Below, one piece after another: positions 18,582 through 27,307 of a stretch of DNA of 64,000 bases (position 1 is the first letter of the stretch; the number at the start of each line of letters is the position of its first letter). The notes beneath the pieces are model-generated. The model saw only the letters and a list, made by a program, of their open reading frames with translations, was not told the origin of the DNA and made no database searches. Location of the stretch: contig NZ_JAHVHV010000001.1 in the NCBI RefSeq assembly GCF_019802085.1, forward strand, positions 124,001-188,000. The letters run 5' to 3'. This DNA comes from Ferrimonas balearica. Lineage in GTDB: Bacteria > Pseudomonadota > Gammaproteobacteria > Enterobacterales > Shewanellaceae. Made by a program: the position numbers and the translations under genes.

Positions 18582-19220
18582 ATGCGGTTAAGTTGCAGTT
18601 TTACCCTGAGCCCGGACCAGCACGAGGCGGACGCCTTCGCGGTGCAGACCCTGAAGGCCTGGCAGCTGGCGGAGCAGGGGCGGGGCGACAGTGCCGAGGT
18701 GCAGCGTCAGCGGCGCAATGCCTTTCACCGCCAGATCTACCTCTCGGGCCTCTTCCTGCATCAGCTGGCCCCCAAGCTGCCGGCGCTGCTGGCCGAGGCG
18801 TTGGGGGAGCGGGTCAGCGCCCAGACCCTGACCGCCCTGGCCGAAGGGGCCGGCGTCAGCCTGGACAGTCAAAGTGGCCTGTCCGAGCCCCAGTGGCAGA
18901 AGCTCACGGCCCTGATGGCCACGGCGCCGGCTCCGGCGCCCAATCCGGAGCCCGGGTTTGATCCTGCGCCCCTGCTGGCGGCGATGGAGGCCCTGGGCCA
19001 GGCACCGGCGCTGGGCGATGGCAATGCCGAGGTGCTGATGGCCCTGGCCTCGGAGATGGAGGCGCTCAAGGAGGGGCAGGACACCGCCCTGGCCCAGCTG
19101 TCGGCACTGAAGCGTCAACTGGCCGAGCAGGACCGTCCGGTGACGGCCCCGGCGGAGGCGGGAGCCCTCTCCAGCCAGCTGGACAAGGCGCGCAAGGTCA
19201 AGGAGAAGGGGCTCTGGTAA
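18582..19220 (+). CDS. parR: ParR-like adaptor of the ParM system, with long C-terminal extension
   Basis: A 212-residue protein starting 10 nt after parM behind an AAGGAGG ribosome site. Residues 1-90 resemble plasmid R1 ParR: a first strand SFTLSPDQHEADAFAVQTLK, then RRNAFHRQIYLSGLFLHQL and a helix PALLAEALGE, the layout of the ribbon-helix-helix DNA-binding fold. Unlike the roughly 117-residue R1 protein, it continues with an Ala/Pro linker, a predicted helical region (about 140-185, EMEALKEGQDTALAQLSALK) and a basic end KARKVKEKGLW, where the ParM-contacting tail would be. ParR identity is inferred from pattern and position. Confidence 0.72.
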   Translation: MRLSCSFTLSPDQHEADAFAVQTLKAWQLAEQGRGDSAEVQRQRRNAFHRQIYLSGLFLHQLAPKLPALLAEALGERVSAQTLTALAEGAGVSLDSQSGLSEPQWQKLTALMATAPAPAPNPEPGFDPAPLLAAMEALGQAPALGDGNAEVLMALASEMEALKEGQDTALAQLSALKRQLAEQDRPVTAPAEAGALSSQLDKARKVKEKGLW

Positions 19221-19230
19221 GCCCCTCAGC

Positions 19231-19272
19231 ACCATCAAAAAAGGCAGCCCGTGGGCTGCCTTTTTTGATGGT
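19231..19272. terminator. Perfect 42-nt palindromic bidirectional terminator
   Basis: A 20-bp perfect inverted repeat around a 2-nt centre: ACCATCAAAAAAGGCAGCCC, GT, then its exact complement. Runs of A6 and T6 flank the GC stem. It separates parR (+) from yfhL (-). Confidence 0.92.
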
Positions 19273-20893
<1,621 letters not shown>

Positions 20894-21039
20894 GGTGGCC
20901 TCAAGGGGAATCATCGCGGCCGGCAATTCTACTGCCGGGCCTGGCCTGTTGCAAATGTAGACAAGGGGCCGGGGTGAGCGGTTCCCGACCTGCCCTATAC
21001 TGGGTATTACAACTCAGGGAATGAGAAAAAGAGTTTGAT

Positions 21040-21909
21040 ATGTCGAGCGATCACGCACTACTGGTTCAGCTGTTAGGAAAGGTCAAAAGTGGCGACATGG
21101 TGCTGCCCAGTCTGCCCGAGGTGGCCATCGCCGTGCGTGAACTGGCCCGTCAGCCGGATTGTGCCCTGTCGGATCTGGCCTCGGAGATAAGCAAAGACCC
21201 GGCCCTGGCGGCCCGCATCGTCAGCCTGTCCAACAGCGCCGCCTTCGGTGGCGTCAGCAAATCCACCAGCGTCATCGCTGCCGTCACCCGGCTGGGTCTG
21301 GACCGGACCCGGGACCTGGCGGTGGCCGCGGCGATGCAGCAGCTGTTTCGCTCCTCCCGAAGCATGACCTGGGACCTGATGGACGAAATTTGGCGCCACA
21401 ACGTCGAGGTGGCCTCCTGCGCCTGCGCCGTGCTGGCCTGCCAGCAGGAGCTGGGCAACCTCACCGGCCTCTCCGCCGACACCCTGCTGCTGGCGGCCCT
21501 GATCCACAACATCGGCGCCCTGCCGGTGCTGGAGGAGGCGGAGACCCAGCCCAAGCTGTTCGCCGAGCGGGAGCAACTGCGTCGGGTCACCCAGTTGCTC
21601 AAGGCCCCCATCGGCCGCACCGTACTGCTGGAGTGGGGGTTCGAGGACGAGATGGTGGAGGTGGTGCACCGCTGGAACGACTTCAGCTTCCAAAGTCCCG
21701 AAGTGGGCTACCTGGACCTGGTGCGTCTGGCCGCCATCTACACCCGGGAGGTGGTGCTGGCGGATCCCTTCCATTCGGTGCTGGAGATGTTTGTCACCAA
21801 GGGGGTGATCCCAAGCCTCGACCTGTTCGGTATGGAGACCTACTTCCTGACCTACAACGAGATCAAGGCCAGCTTCGACAGCGGGCCGGGATTTCGGCGC
21901 ACCGGCTGA
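21040..21909 (+). CDS. HDOD domain signalling protein
   Basis: A 289-residue cytosolic protein made of one HDOD domain (about residues 15-215). It shows LPSLPEVAIAVREL at the domain entrance, ISKDPALAARIVSLSNSAAFGG, and LLAALIHNIGALPVL in place of the HD-GYP metal centre. HDOD proteins lack clear hydrolase activity and act in stress, motility or c-di-GMP-linked signalling, which here cannot be narrowed. It is monocistronic with a terminator behind it. Confidence 0.9.
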   Translation: MSSDHALLVQLLGKVKSGDMVLPSLPEVAIAVRELARQPDCALSDLASEISKDPALAARIVSLSNSAAFGGVSKSTSVIAAVTRLGLDRTRDLAVAAAMQQLFRSSRSMTWDLMDEIWRHNVEVASCACAVLACQQELGNLTGLSADTLLLAALIHNIGALPVLEEAETQPKLFAEREQLRRVTQLLKAPIGRTVLLEWGFEDEMVEVVHRWNDFSFQSPEVGYLDLVRLAAIYTREVVLADPFHSVLEMFVTKGVIPSLDLFGMETYFLTYNEIKASFDSGPGFRRTG

Positions 21910-21927
21910 GGCCGGGGCACCCAAGGA

Positions 21928-21951
21928 AAAGGGCACCGAAGGGTGCCCTTT
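21928..21951. terminator. Bidirectional terminator between the HDOD gene and queF
   Basis: AAAGGGCACC pairs with GGTGCCCTTT across a 4-nt loop. The A and T runs are short. Confidence 0.75.
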
Positions 21952-21956
21952 GTCGT

Positions 21957-22814
21957 TTATTGCCGTGCCAGGCGCACGTTGTCCGGCAGGGGCTCGAAGT
22001 CCGAGCGGAAGGGGTTGATGTCCAGCCCTCCGCGCCGGGTGTAGCGGGCGTACACCGTCAGTTTCTCGCACTGGCAGTAGCGCTTGAGGTCCATAAAGAT
22101 CCGCTCCACGCACTGCTCGTGAAACTCGTTATGGCGGCGGAAGCTGATGAGGTAGCGCAGCAGGGCCTCGCGGTCGATCTGCGGGCCCTGGTAGCGGATC
22201 TGCACGCTGCCCCAGTCCGGCTGAGAGGTGATGAGGCAGTTGGACTTGAGCAGATCCGAACGCAGGGTCTCGTTGACCACGGGGCCGTCCGGGTTGGCGG
22301 CGCCCTCCAGGTGGGCCGGCTCGAAGCTGTAATCGGCGATCTCGATGTCCAGGTCGTCAATCAGCTCGCCCTCCAGCTCCGACAGGGGCTGGCGGCCAAA
22401 GTCGCTGGGCAGGATCAGGCTGACCTCGACCGGCCCCTCGGCGCAGCGGGAGAGATCCTCGCTCAGGGTACGCTGCAGGGCCTCGACGGAGGCCACCTTG
22501 GTCTGGTTGAAGCTGTTGAGGTAGAGCTTGAAGCTCTTGGACTCCACCAGGTTGATGCTGCTGGCGGGCAGCACGAACTGGGCGATGGCCACCATGGGCT
22601 TGCCCTTTGGGTTGAGCCAGGACAGCTCGTAGCCGGTCCAGATGTCGGCCCCGTCGAAGGGCAGGGCGTCGCCCAGGACCAGGGCGTCCCGGTTCAGGGA
22701 GCGGGGCACCGGTTGCAGCAGGCTGGGATCGTATTGGTCCTGGTATTCGGTTTTCTGGCCCAGGGTCAGGCCATCAAGCGCCTTGGCGCCGGCGTAGGGA
22801 TCGTGATGAGGCAT
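21957..22814 (-). CDS. queF: NADPH-dependent 7-cyano-7-deazaguanine reductase (type II QueF)
   Basis: The enzyme reduces preQ0 to preQ1 in queuosine synthesis, in the cytosol. It has 285 residues, the length of type II (tandem tunnel-fold) enzymes. The catalytic pair is visible as Cys193 in [16 protein letters not shown] with the nearby Asp200, and the substrate-binding glutamate region [15 protein letters not shown] is intact. The start MPHHDPY at 22814 matches enterobacterial proteins; an upstream in-frame ATG gives 19 extra residues with no likeness. It is divergent from syd. Confidence 0.95.
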   Translation of the reverse strand: MPHHDPYAGAKALDGLTLGQKTEYQDQYDPSLLQPVPRSLNRDALVLGDALPFDGADIWTGYELSWLNPKGKPMVAIAQFVLPASSINLVESKSFKLYLNSFNQTKVASVEALQRTLSEDLSRCAEGPVEVSLILPSDFGRQPLSELEGELIDDLDIEIADYSFEPAHLEGAANPDGPVVNETLRSDLLKSNCLITSQPDWGSVQIRYQGPQIDREALLRYLISFRRHNEFHEQCVERIFMDLKRYCQCEKLTVYARYTRRGGLDINPFRSDFEPLPDNVRLARQ

Positions 22815-22885
22815 GGGGTTGTCGTCCGCGGGGCGGGTTTTCTGGCACACTATGGCCTCATTGTACCTCAACTGGATGCGAGAAC

Positions 22886-23515
22886 ATGTCCCAGGACGCC
22901 TTGGCCCACTTTTTCCAACGTTACCACGCCAGCTGGCAGCAGAGCCTGGGGCAGGACCCGGTCAGCGAACAGACCGAACAGGGGCCGGCGCTCACCGGGC
23001 GGGATGACCAGGGCCGGGCCCTGTGGCAGGCCCATCACCGGACCAAACCGGGCCAGTTCGATAACGTGGCGGAGGCGCTGGAGCTGACGCTGCACCCGGC
23101 ACTGACCGAGTTCTACGGCCATTACTTTGCCGGCCACCTGGCCTTCGACGCCCCCTTCGGCCGCGGCGAGCTGCTGCAGCCCTGGAACCAGGCGGATTTC
23201 GAGTACCTGCAGGAGAACCTCATCGGCCACCTGCTGATGAAGCGCAAGCTCAAACAGCCCCCCACCCTCTTTATCGGCGTGGTGGGGGAGGGGATGCTGG
23301 TGCTGGACAACGCCGATGGCTCGGTCTGGCTCGAGGTGCCCGGCCAGGAGCCCCACCAAAGGGTGGCCGATTCCGTCGCCGCGCTGCTGAGCGAGCTGAC
23401 CCCCTGCGCCGAGCTGCCCAAGGCGGCCCCCGAGCCGGACCAGGCGCCCTCAACCGGATTCTGGGCGCGGGTCAAGACCATGGTGTCCCACCTGATGCCG
23501 AAATCACGACGCTGA
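22886..23515 (+). CDS. syd: SecY-interacting protein Syd
   Basis: A cytosolic protein that contacts SecY and is thought to check proper SecYEG assembly. The family core is clear: residues 50-170 include [24 protein letters not shown], closely matching E. coli Syd, and [10 protein letters not shown] before it. At 209 residues it is longer than the 181-residue E. coli protein. The extra part is a C-terminal tail of about 30 residues ending in a basic stretch HLMPKSRR, which could aid membrane or SecY association. It is divergent from queF across about 70 bp. Confidence 0.92.
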   Translation: MSQDALAHFFQRYHASWQQSLGQDPVSEQTEQGPALTGRDDQGRALWQAHHRTKPGQFDNVAEALELTLHPALTEFYGHYFAGHLAFDAPFGRGELLQPWNQADFEYLQENLIGHLLMKRKLKQPPTLFIGVVGEGMLVLDNADGSVWLEVPGQEPHQRVADSVAALLSELTPCAELPKAAPEPDQAPSTGFWARVKTMVSHLMPKSRR

Positions 23516-23566
23516 TTTTCCATAATTTCGCCGGAGAGGATCACGAATTCCGATGTTTGCAATTGC

Positions 23567-23605
23567 GGGGGGGCAGCGGGTTAATTACTTTGCATGCACC
23601 CCCCC
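23567..23605. repeat. G7 ... C7 inverted homopolymers upstream of the LysR gene
   Basis: A G7 run (23567-23573) and a C7 run (23599-23605), each bordered by ATTG/CAAT-like bases, can pair into a hairpin just before the ribosome site of the LysR gene. Confidence 0.6.
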
Positions 23606-23624
23606 AATAAAAGTCGGAAGGGAT

Positions 23625-24581
23625 ATGTTGGAACGACTTAGAGAACTGGATGTTTTCAGCATGATGGTGTTCAAAGCGATCTTTGAAACCGGACATGCCA
23701 ATCAGACCGCCAAAGTATTATCGGTCTCCGCACCTAAAATCAGCCGCTGTTTAAACCACATGAGGGGAATATTTGACGACGAGCTGTTTTATCGCCGTCA
23801 ATATGGCCTCAAACCCACTCCCCTGGCGGAAACCCTCTATCCCAGCATCTGCCGGGCCCTGTCCACCCTGCTGGGCCTCTCCCAGGGCACGCCCCTGGGG
23901 CAGAACCCCGACGGCCCCTGTTTGACCCTGGCGGTCCACTCCCACCTGCTGATCCCACTGAGTCAGCGGATCCGTCAGCAGCAGCGGGCGGGGCAGCTGG
24001 GGCCGGTGCACCTGCAGCTGTGGCGGGATGACACCGCCGAGCGACTGCACCGGGGGGATCTGGACCTGGGCATCGCCCTGGAAGCCCCCAACTTCGATGA
24101 TCTTGAGGCCCAGCCACTGGGGGAGGTGGCCAGCGTCTGTGTGGTGGCCCGGGAGGACCATCCGCTGTGGAGCCTGCCCCAGCCACTGACCCTGGAGCTT
24201 CTAAGCCAGTACCCCTTCCTCTACTACATCGGCCAGGGGTTCAATGAGCGCATGGATCCCCTGGAGGCCTACTGCCGCCGGGAAGGGCTCACCCTGCCCC
24301 GGGTGGATGGCGTCACCGACCGGGAGGAGTGGGTCGCCCACTTGCTGACCATGGACAGCTTCGCCTTTGCCGGGCCTGCCGCCTGCTGTGGCCCATTGGC
24401 CCAGCTGCCGGGCCTGCAGTGCCAGGTGCTGCCCGATGAGCAGGTGGCGCGGCTGCACGGCGCCATGGTGGCCCCCAGGTACTACCTGGTGGAACGTCGT
24501 GCCGCCTATCGGCGCTATGACGACGCGGTCCGGGCCCAGGTATTGGGTTGGCTGGACGGCGTATTGGACTCACCGAAATAA
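23625..24581 (+). CDS. LysR family transcriptional regulator
   Basis: A 318-residue LTTR. The N-terminal winged helix-turn-helix (residues 1-65) reads ELDVFSMMVFKAIFETGHAN then VLSVSAPKISRCLNHMR, followed by a linker helix and a substrate-binding domain from about residue 90 (LTLAVHSHLLIPLS, DLDLGIALE). The ATG at 23625 sits behind GGAAGGGAT; an in-frame upstream ATG at 23553 precedes non-conserved residues. It lies upstream of, and on the same strand as, the first decaheme cytochrome gene, separated by a terminator and an AT-rich gap. Effector and targets are unknown. Confidence 0.92.
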   Translation: MLERLRELDVFSMMVFKAIFETGHANQTAKVLSVSAPKISRCLNHMRGIFDDELFYRRQYGLKPTPLAETLYPSICRALSTLLGLSQGTPLGQNPDGPCLTLAVHSHLLIPLSQRIRQQQRAGQLGPVHLQLWRDDTAERLHRGDLDLGIALEAPNFDDLEAQPLGEVASVCVVAREDHPLWSLPQPLTLELLSQYPFLYYIGQGFNERMDPLEAYCRREGLTLPRVDGVTDREEWVAHLLTMDSFAFAGPAACCGPLAQLPGLQCQVLPDEQVARLHGAMVAPRYYLVERRAAYRRYDDAVRAQVLGWLDGVLDSPK

Positions 24582-24677
24582 GTGGCGCTTATTTAATGGT
24601 GTGTATGGGATATTAATCCGCGAAACTTTATGGCCATTTTTGATAAGGCGAATATTCAATTTCAATTGCCAAAATTG

Positions 24678-24706
24678 GTGAAATGGAATCTTTAAATTCA
24701 TTTCAC
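24678..24706. promoter_or_regulatory. AT-rich dyad between the LysR gene and the first decaheme gene
   Basis: GTGAAATG and CATTTCAC form perfect 8-bp arms, extended to 10 by one wobble and one A-T pair, in an unusually AT-rich 140-bp stretch. Overlapping TTTCA...TGAAA symmetry lies just left. No T-run follows, so it looks more like an operator than a terminator. Confidence 0.35.
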
Positions 24707-24716
24707 AAAGCCAAAG

Positions 24717-24742
24717 GAAAGGGCCCATCAGGGCCTTTTTTC
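24717..24742 (+). terminator. Terminator after the LysR gene
   Basis: AAAGGGCCC-ATCA-GGGCCTTTTTT with one bulged G. It separates regulator and cytochrome transcription. Confidence 0.7.
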
Positions 24743-24803
24743 ATCTCCCGCCCTTTTTTACAGTCGAGTCACTGCAACTGCAGGTGATAAAAAAAAGGAC
24801 GTG

Positions 24804-27098
24804 ATGATGAAACGCTTCAATCTCTCAATACTGGCGTTGGCCCTGGGTGGCGCCTTGGCCCTCGCCGGGTGCAGCGACGGCAAAGACGGGGCCGATGGGG
24901 CTCCGGGAGCCCCGGGTGAACCGGGTGCACCGGGCACCCCCGGTGCCCCCGCCGGCGCCTTCGTGGACACCGTGGCCAGCGCGGCGGACTTCGCCCTGAC
25001 CCTGGCTCCTGGCGACATCGTGGTGAACGGGGAGGAGCCCTTCCACGTGGCGTTCTCCGCCCAGGGGCGCAACGCCAAGGGCGAGATGGTGCCCTTCGTC
25101 GGCCTGGACAAGGTGGCCTTCTACGTCTTGAACCAGACCGAGAACCCGGAGGCGGTTGGCGCACCCGTAGTGTGGACCAACCACGCCATGGCCAACGACG
25201 CCAGCTACTACCTGACCTGTACGCCGGAGGGGGTTTACACCTCCCGCGGGGAAGAGAAAGAAGCCTGCACCCTGGTGGAGGACGAGGCCAACCCCGGTCA
25301 CTACACCGGCACCTGGGAGCACGAGGGCACCGCCCCCATCATCCTGGACAGCGACCCCAACGCCCTGCACCGGGTGATGGTGCGCACCTTCAACCTGGTG
25401 GACGCCGAGGGCAACGGTGTGGCGGACAAGGTGCTCACCGCGGCGATGGACTACATCCCCGCCACCGGCGAACTGGCGGTGTCCCTCAAGGACAGCGTCT
25501 CCAGCGAAGCCTGCATCCGCTGTCACGGCCAACTGGACGGGTACCCGGAGGGGGATGGCCGTTTTGCCAACGTCCACGCCCACCACAACTACCAGAAGGT
25601 GGAAAACTGCGTGATGTGCCACAACCCGGCCATCGCCGGCGGTGAGGACGATCCCGAGAAGGGCTGGAACGCCGACTTCGCGCCCATGGTGCACCGCCTC
25701 CACGCCGGCCACCGCATCGCCGACAGCCTGACCGGTGAGGCGGCGGAGCTGTTCGCCCACATCGGTTTCCCGGCGGAGCTGAACGAGTGTGCGGTCTGCC
25801 ACGACGGCGAACCGACCTGGCAGTTCAACGTCTACGCCGACGCCTGTGAGGCCTGCCACGTGGACGTCAACTTCGCCACCGGCGAGGGCCACTCCGACAT
25901 GTCCATCCCCCAGGCCGACGACAGCGCCTGCGGCGCCTGCCACACCGGCAACCTCTCCCCCATGGCGGTACACCAGCCCGGCCGACGTGACGCCATGATG
26001 GCCAACGGCGCCTTCAAGGTGGCTGTCCAGTCCGTCGAGAAGGTGGACAACGGGGTGGATGACGACATGAGCCTGCTGCGGGTGACCGCCGAGATCACCC
26101 TGAATGGGGCGGCTCCGGCGGACGACATCGACTTTGCCGAGTACATGACCAGCACCTCCCGCGGCCTGCTGATCGGCAACCTGGACGCCAAGGGCACCGT
26201 GACCCGGGGCCTGGGGATGTCCATCCTCACCGACGCGGTCAGCCTGACCAATGGCGTGCTGATCACCGAGAAGGCGTTTGATGACGCCCGCCTGGTGGGC
26301 AGCCTGTACGCCACTGCCGAAGTGCAGGTGTGCGGCAACGGCATTGAGGCGGTCAAGTGCGACGCCGAGGACGCCCTGGATGCCGGCTTCGCCAACGAGG
26401 CCCCGGTGTTCTACGTCAACCTCGATGGCGGTGACGCGGTGATGGCCCGCCTGGACCAGCCGGAGCGCACCACCGTGGATGAGGCTAGCTGTAACGTCTG
26501 TCACGACAACCTGACCCACATCAAGGGCACCCACGGCGCCTACGACTTCACCCAGTGCATGGACTGCCACAACGAAACCTGGGGCGGCTCCTACCACCCG
26601 GTGGTCGAATACATGACTGACGAGGTGGACGCGGATGGCAACCCGGTGTTCAAGGAGATTGAGGGCCTGAGCTTCAGCACCCGTGACCTGGTGATCGTGG
26701 CCCACCGCTTCCACAGCGGCCTGTGGGACGACAACCGGGGTGTTCCGGCAATCTACCTGGATGCCAACGGCAGCCTGCACGGCTACCCGGCGCCCCAGAG
26801 CGACTGCCAGGCCTGTCACCTTGAGGGTGCGCCCCTGTTCGCCCCGGACGGCGGTCTGCACTCCGGCAAGCGGGCCATGAACGTCGGCACCGATGCGTAC
26901 ATCTCGCCGGTCTCCGAGGCCTGCCGCAGCTGCCACCAGCACGCCGACGCGGCGGCCCTGGCCCACTTCGAGGCCAACGGCGCCTACGTCGAGGGCAAGC
27001 CGGCCAGCACCGCGGATCTGCCGGTGGAAAGCTGTGCCACCTGCCACGCCGAGGGCAAGACCTACGGCATCGACAAGGTGCACGGCGGCGGCCACTGA
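24804..27098 (+). CDS. OmcA/MtrC family decaheme c-type cytochrome, outer-membrane lipoprotein
   Basis: A 764-residue cell-surface electron-transfer protein. The signal peptide ends in LALAGC (Cys23), followed by eight Gly-X-X triplets (GKD to GAP), a short collagen-like spacer. Ten CxxCH heme motifs are present in two groups of five (about residues 230-400 and 555-755), as in Shewanella MtrC and OmcA, each group preceded by a beta domain. These proteins pass electrons to metal oxides, flavins or electrodes after an MtrAB-type conduit. Starts GTG 24801, ATG 24804 and ATG 24807 are adjacent; MMKRFN matches OmcA N-termini. No mtrA or mtrB lies in the window. Confidence 0.95.
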   Translation: MMKRFNLSILALALGGALALAGCSDGKDGADGAPGAPGEPGAPGTPGAPAGAFVDTVASAADFALTLAPGDIVVNGEEPFHVAFSAQGRNAKGEMVPFVGLDKVAFYVLNQTENPEAVGAPVVWTNHAMANDASYYLTCTPEGVYTSRGEEKEACTLVEDEANPGHYTGTWEHEGTAPIILDSDPNALHRVMVRTFNLVDAEGNGVADKVLTAAMDYIPATGELAVSLKDSVSSEACIRCHGQLDGYPEGDGRFANVHAHHNYQKVENCVMCHNPAIAGGEDDPEKGWNADFAPMVHRLHAGHRIADSLTGEAAELFAHIGFPAELNECAVCHDGEPTWQFNVYADACEACHVDVNFATGEGHSDMSIPQADDSACGACHTGNLSPMAVHQPGRRDAMMANGAFKVAVQSVEKVDNGVDDDMSLLRVTAEITLNGAAPADDIDFAEYMTSTSRGLLIGNLDAKGTVTRGLGMSILTDAVSLTNGVLITEKAFDDARLVGSLYATAEVQVCGNGIEAVKCDAEDALDAGFANEAPVFYVNLDGGDAVMARLDQPERTTVDEASCNVCHDNLTHIKGTHGAYDFTQCMDCHNETWGGSYHPVVEYMTDEVDADGNPVFKEIEGLSFSTRDLVIVAHRFHSGLWDDNRGVPAIYLDANGSLHGYPAPQSDCQACHLEGAPLFAPDGGLHSGKRAMNVGTDAYISPVSEACRSCHQHADAAALAHFEANGAYVEGKPASTADLPVESCATCHAEGKTYGIDKVHGGGH

Positions 27099-27114
27099 GG
27101 CGAGGCGCCTGTTT

Positions 27115-27180
27115 CCCCCGAGCGGCCCTGCAACGCTCGGGGGATGACCCGAAAAAGGGGGCCAGTCGGCCCCCTTGCTT
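27115..27180 (+). terminator. Double hairpin after the first decaheme gene
   Basis: CCCCCGAGCG/CGCTCGGGGG at 27115-27143, then AAGGGGGCC-AGTC-GGCCCCCTT at 27155-27176. The T content behind the second stem is low. Confidence 0.7.
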
Positions 27181-27203
27181 GTTCCCCCTGCCGGTCAAAA
27201 TTG

Positions 27204-27248
27204 CGACAGGTCAACGTTCCCATAAATAAAGTGTGGGTTAACCTGTCG
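27204..27248. promoter_or_regulatory. Inverted repeat upstream of the second decaheme gene
   Basis: CGACAGGTCAAC and GTTAACCTGTCG are 11/12 complementary, separated by 21 nt that contain an AT-rich element (CATAAATAAA). Arms of this length about two helical turns apart suggest an operator. The regulator is unknown. Confidence 0.4.
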
Positions 27249-27307
27249 GTTGCGCAAAAGCTGACCTACCTTTACCAGCGCTGAATTGCATTCGGTAGGG
27301 AATAATC

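Noticed and set aside
24870-24960. Gly-X-X runs read as a true collagen protein
   Set aside because: Only eight triplets, placed as a linker between the lipid anchor and the first cytochrome domain.
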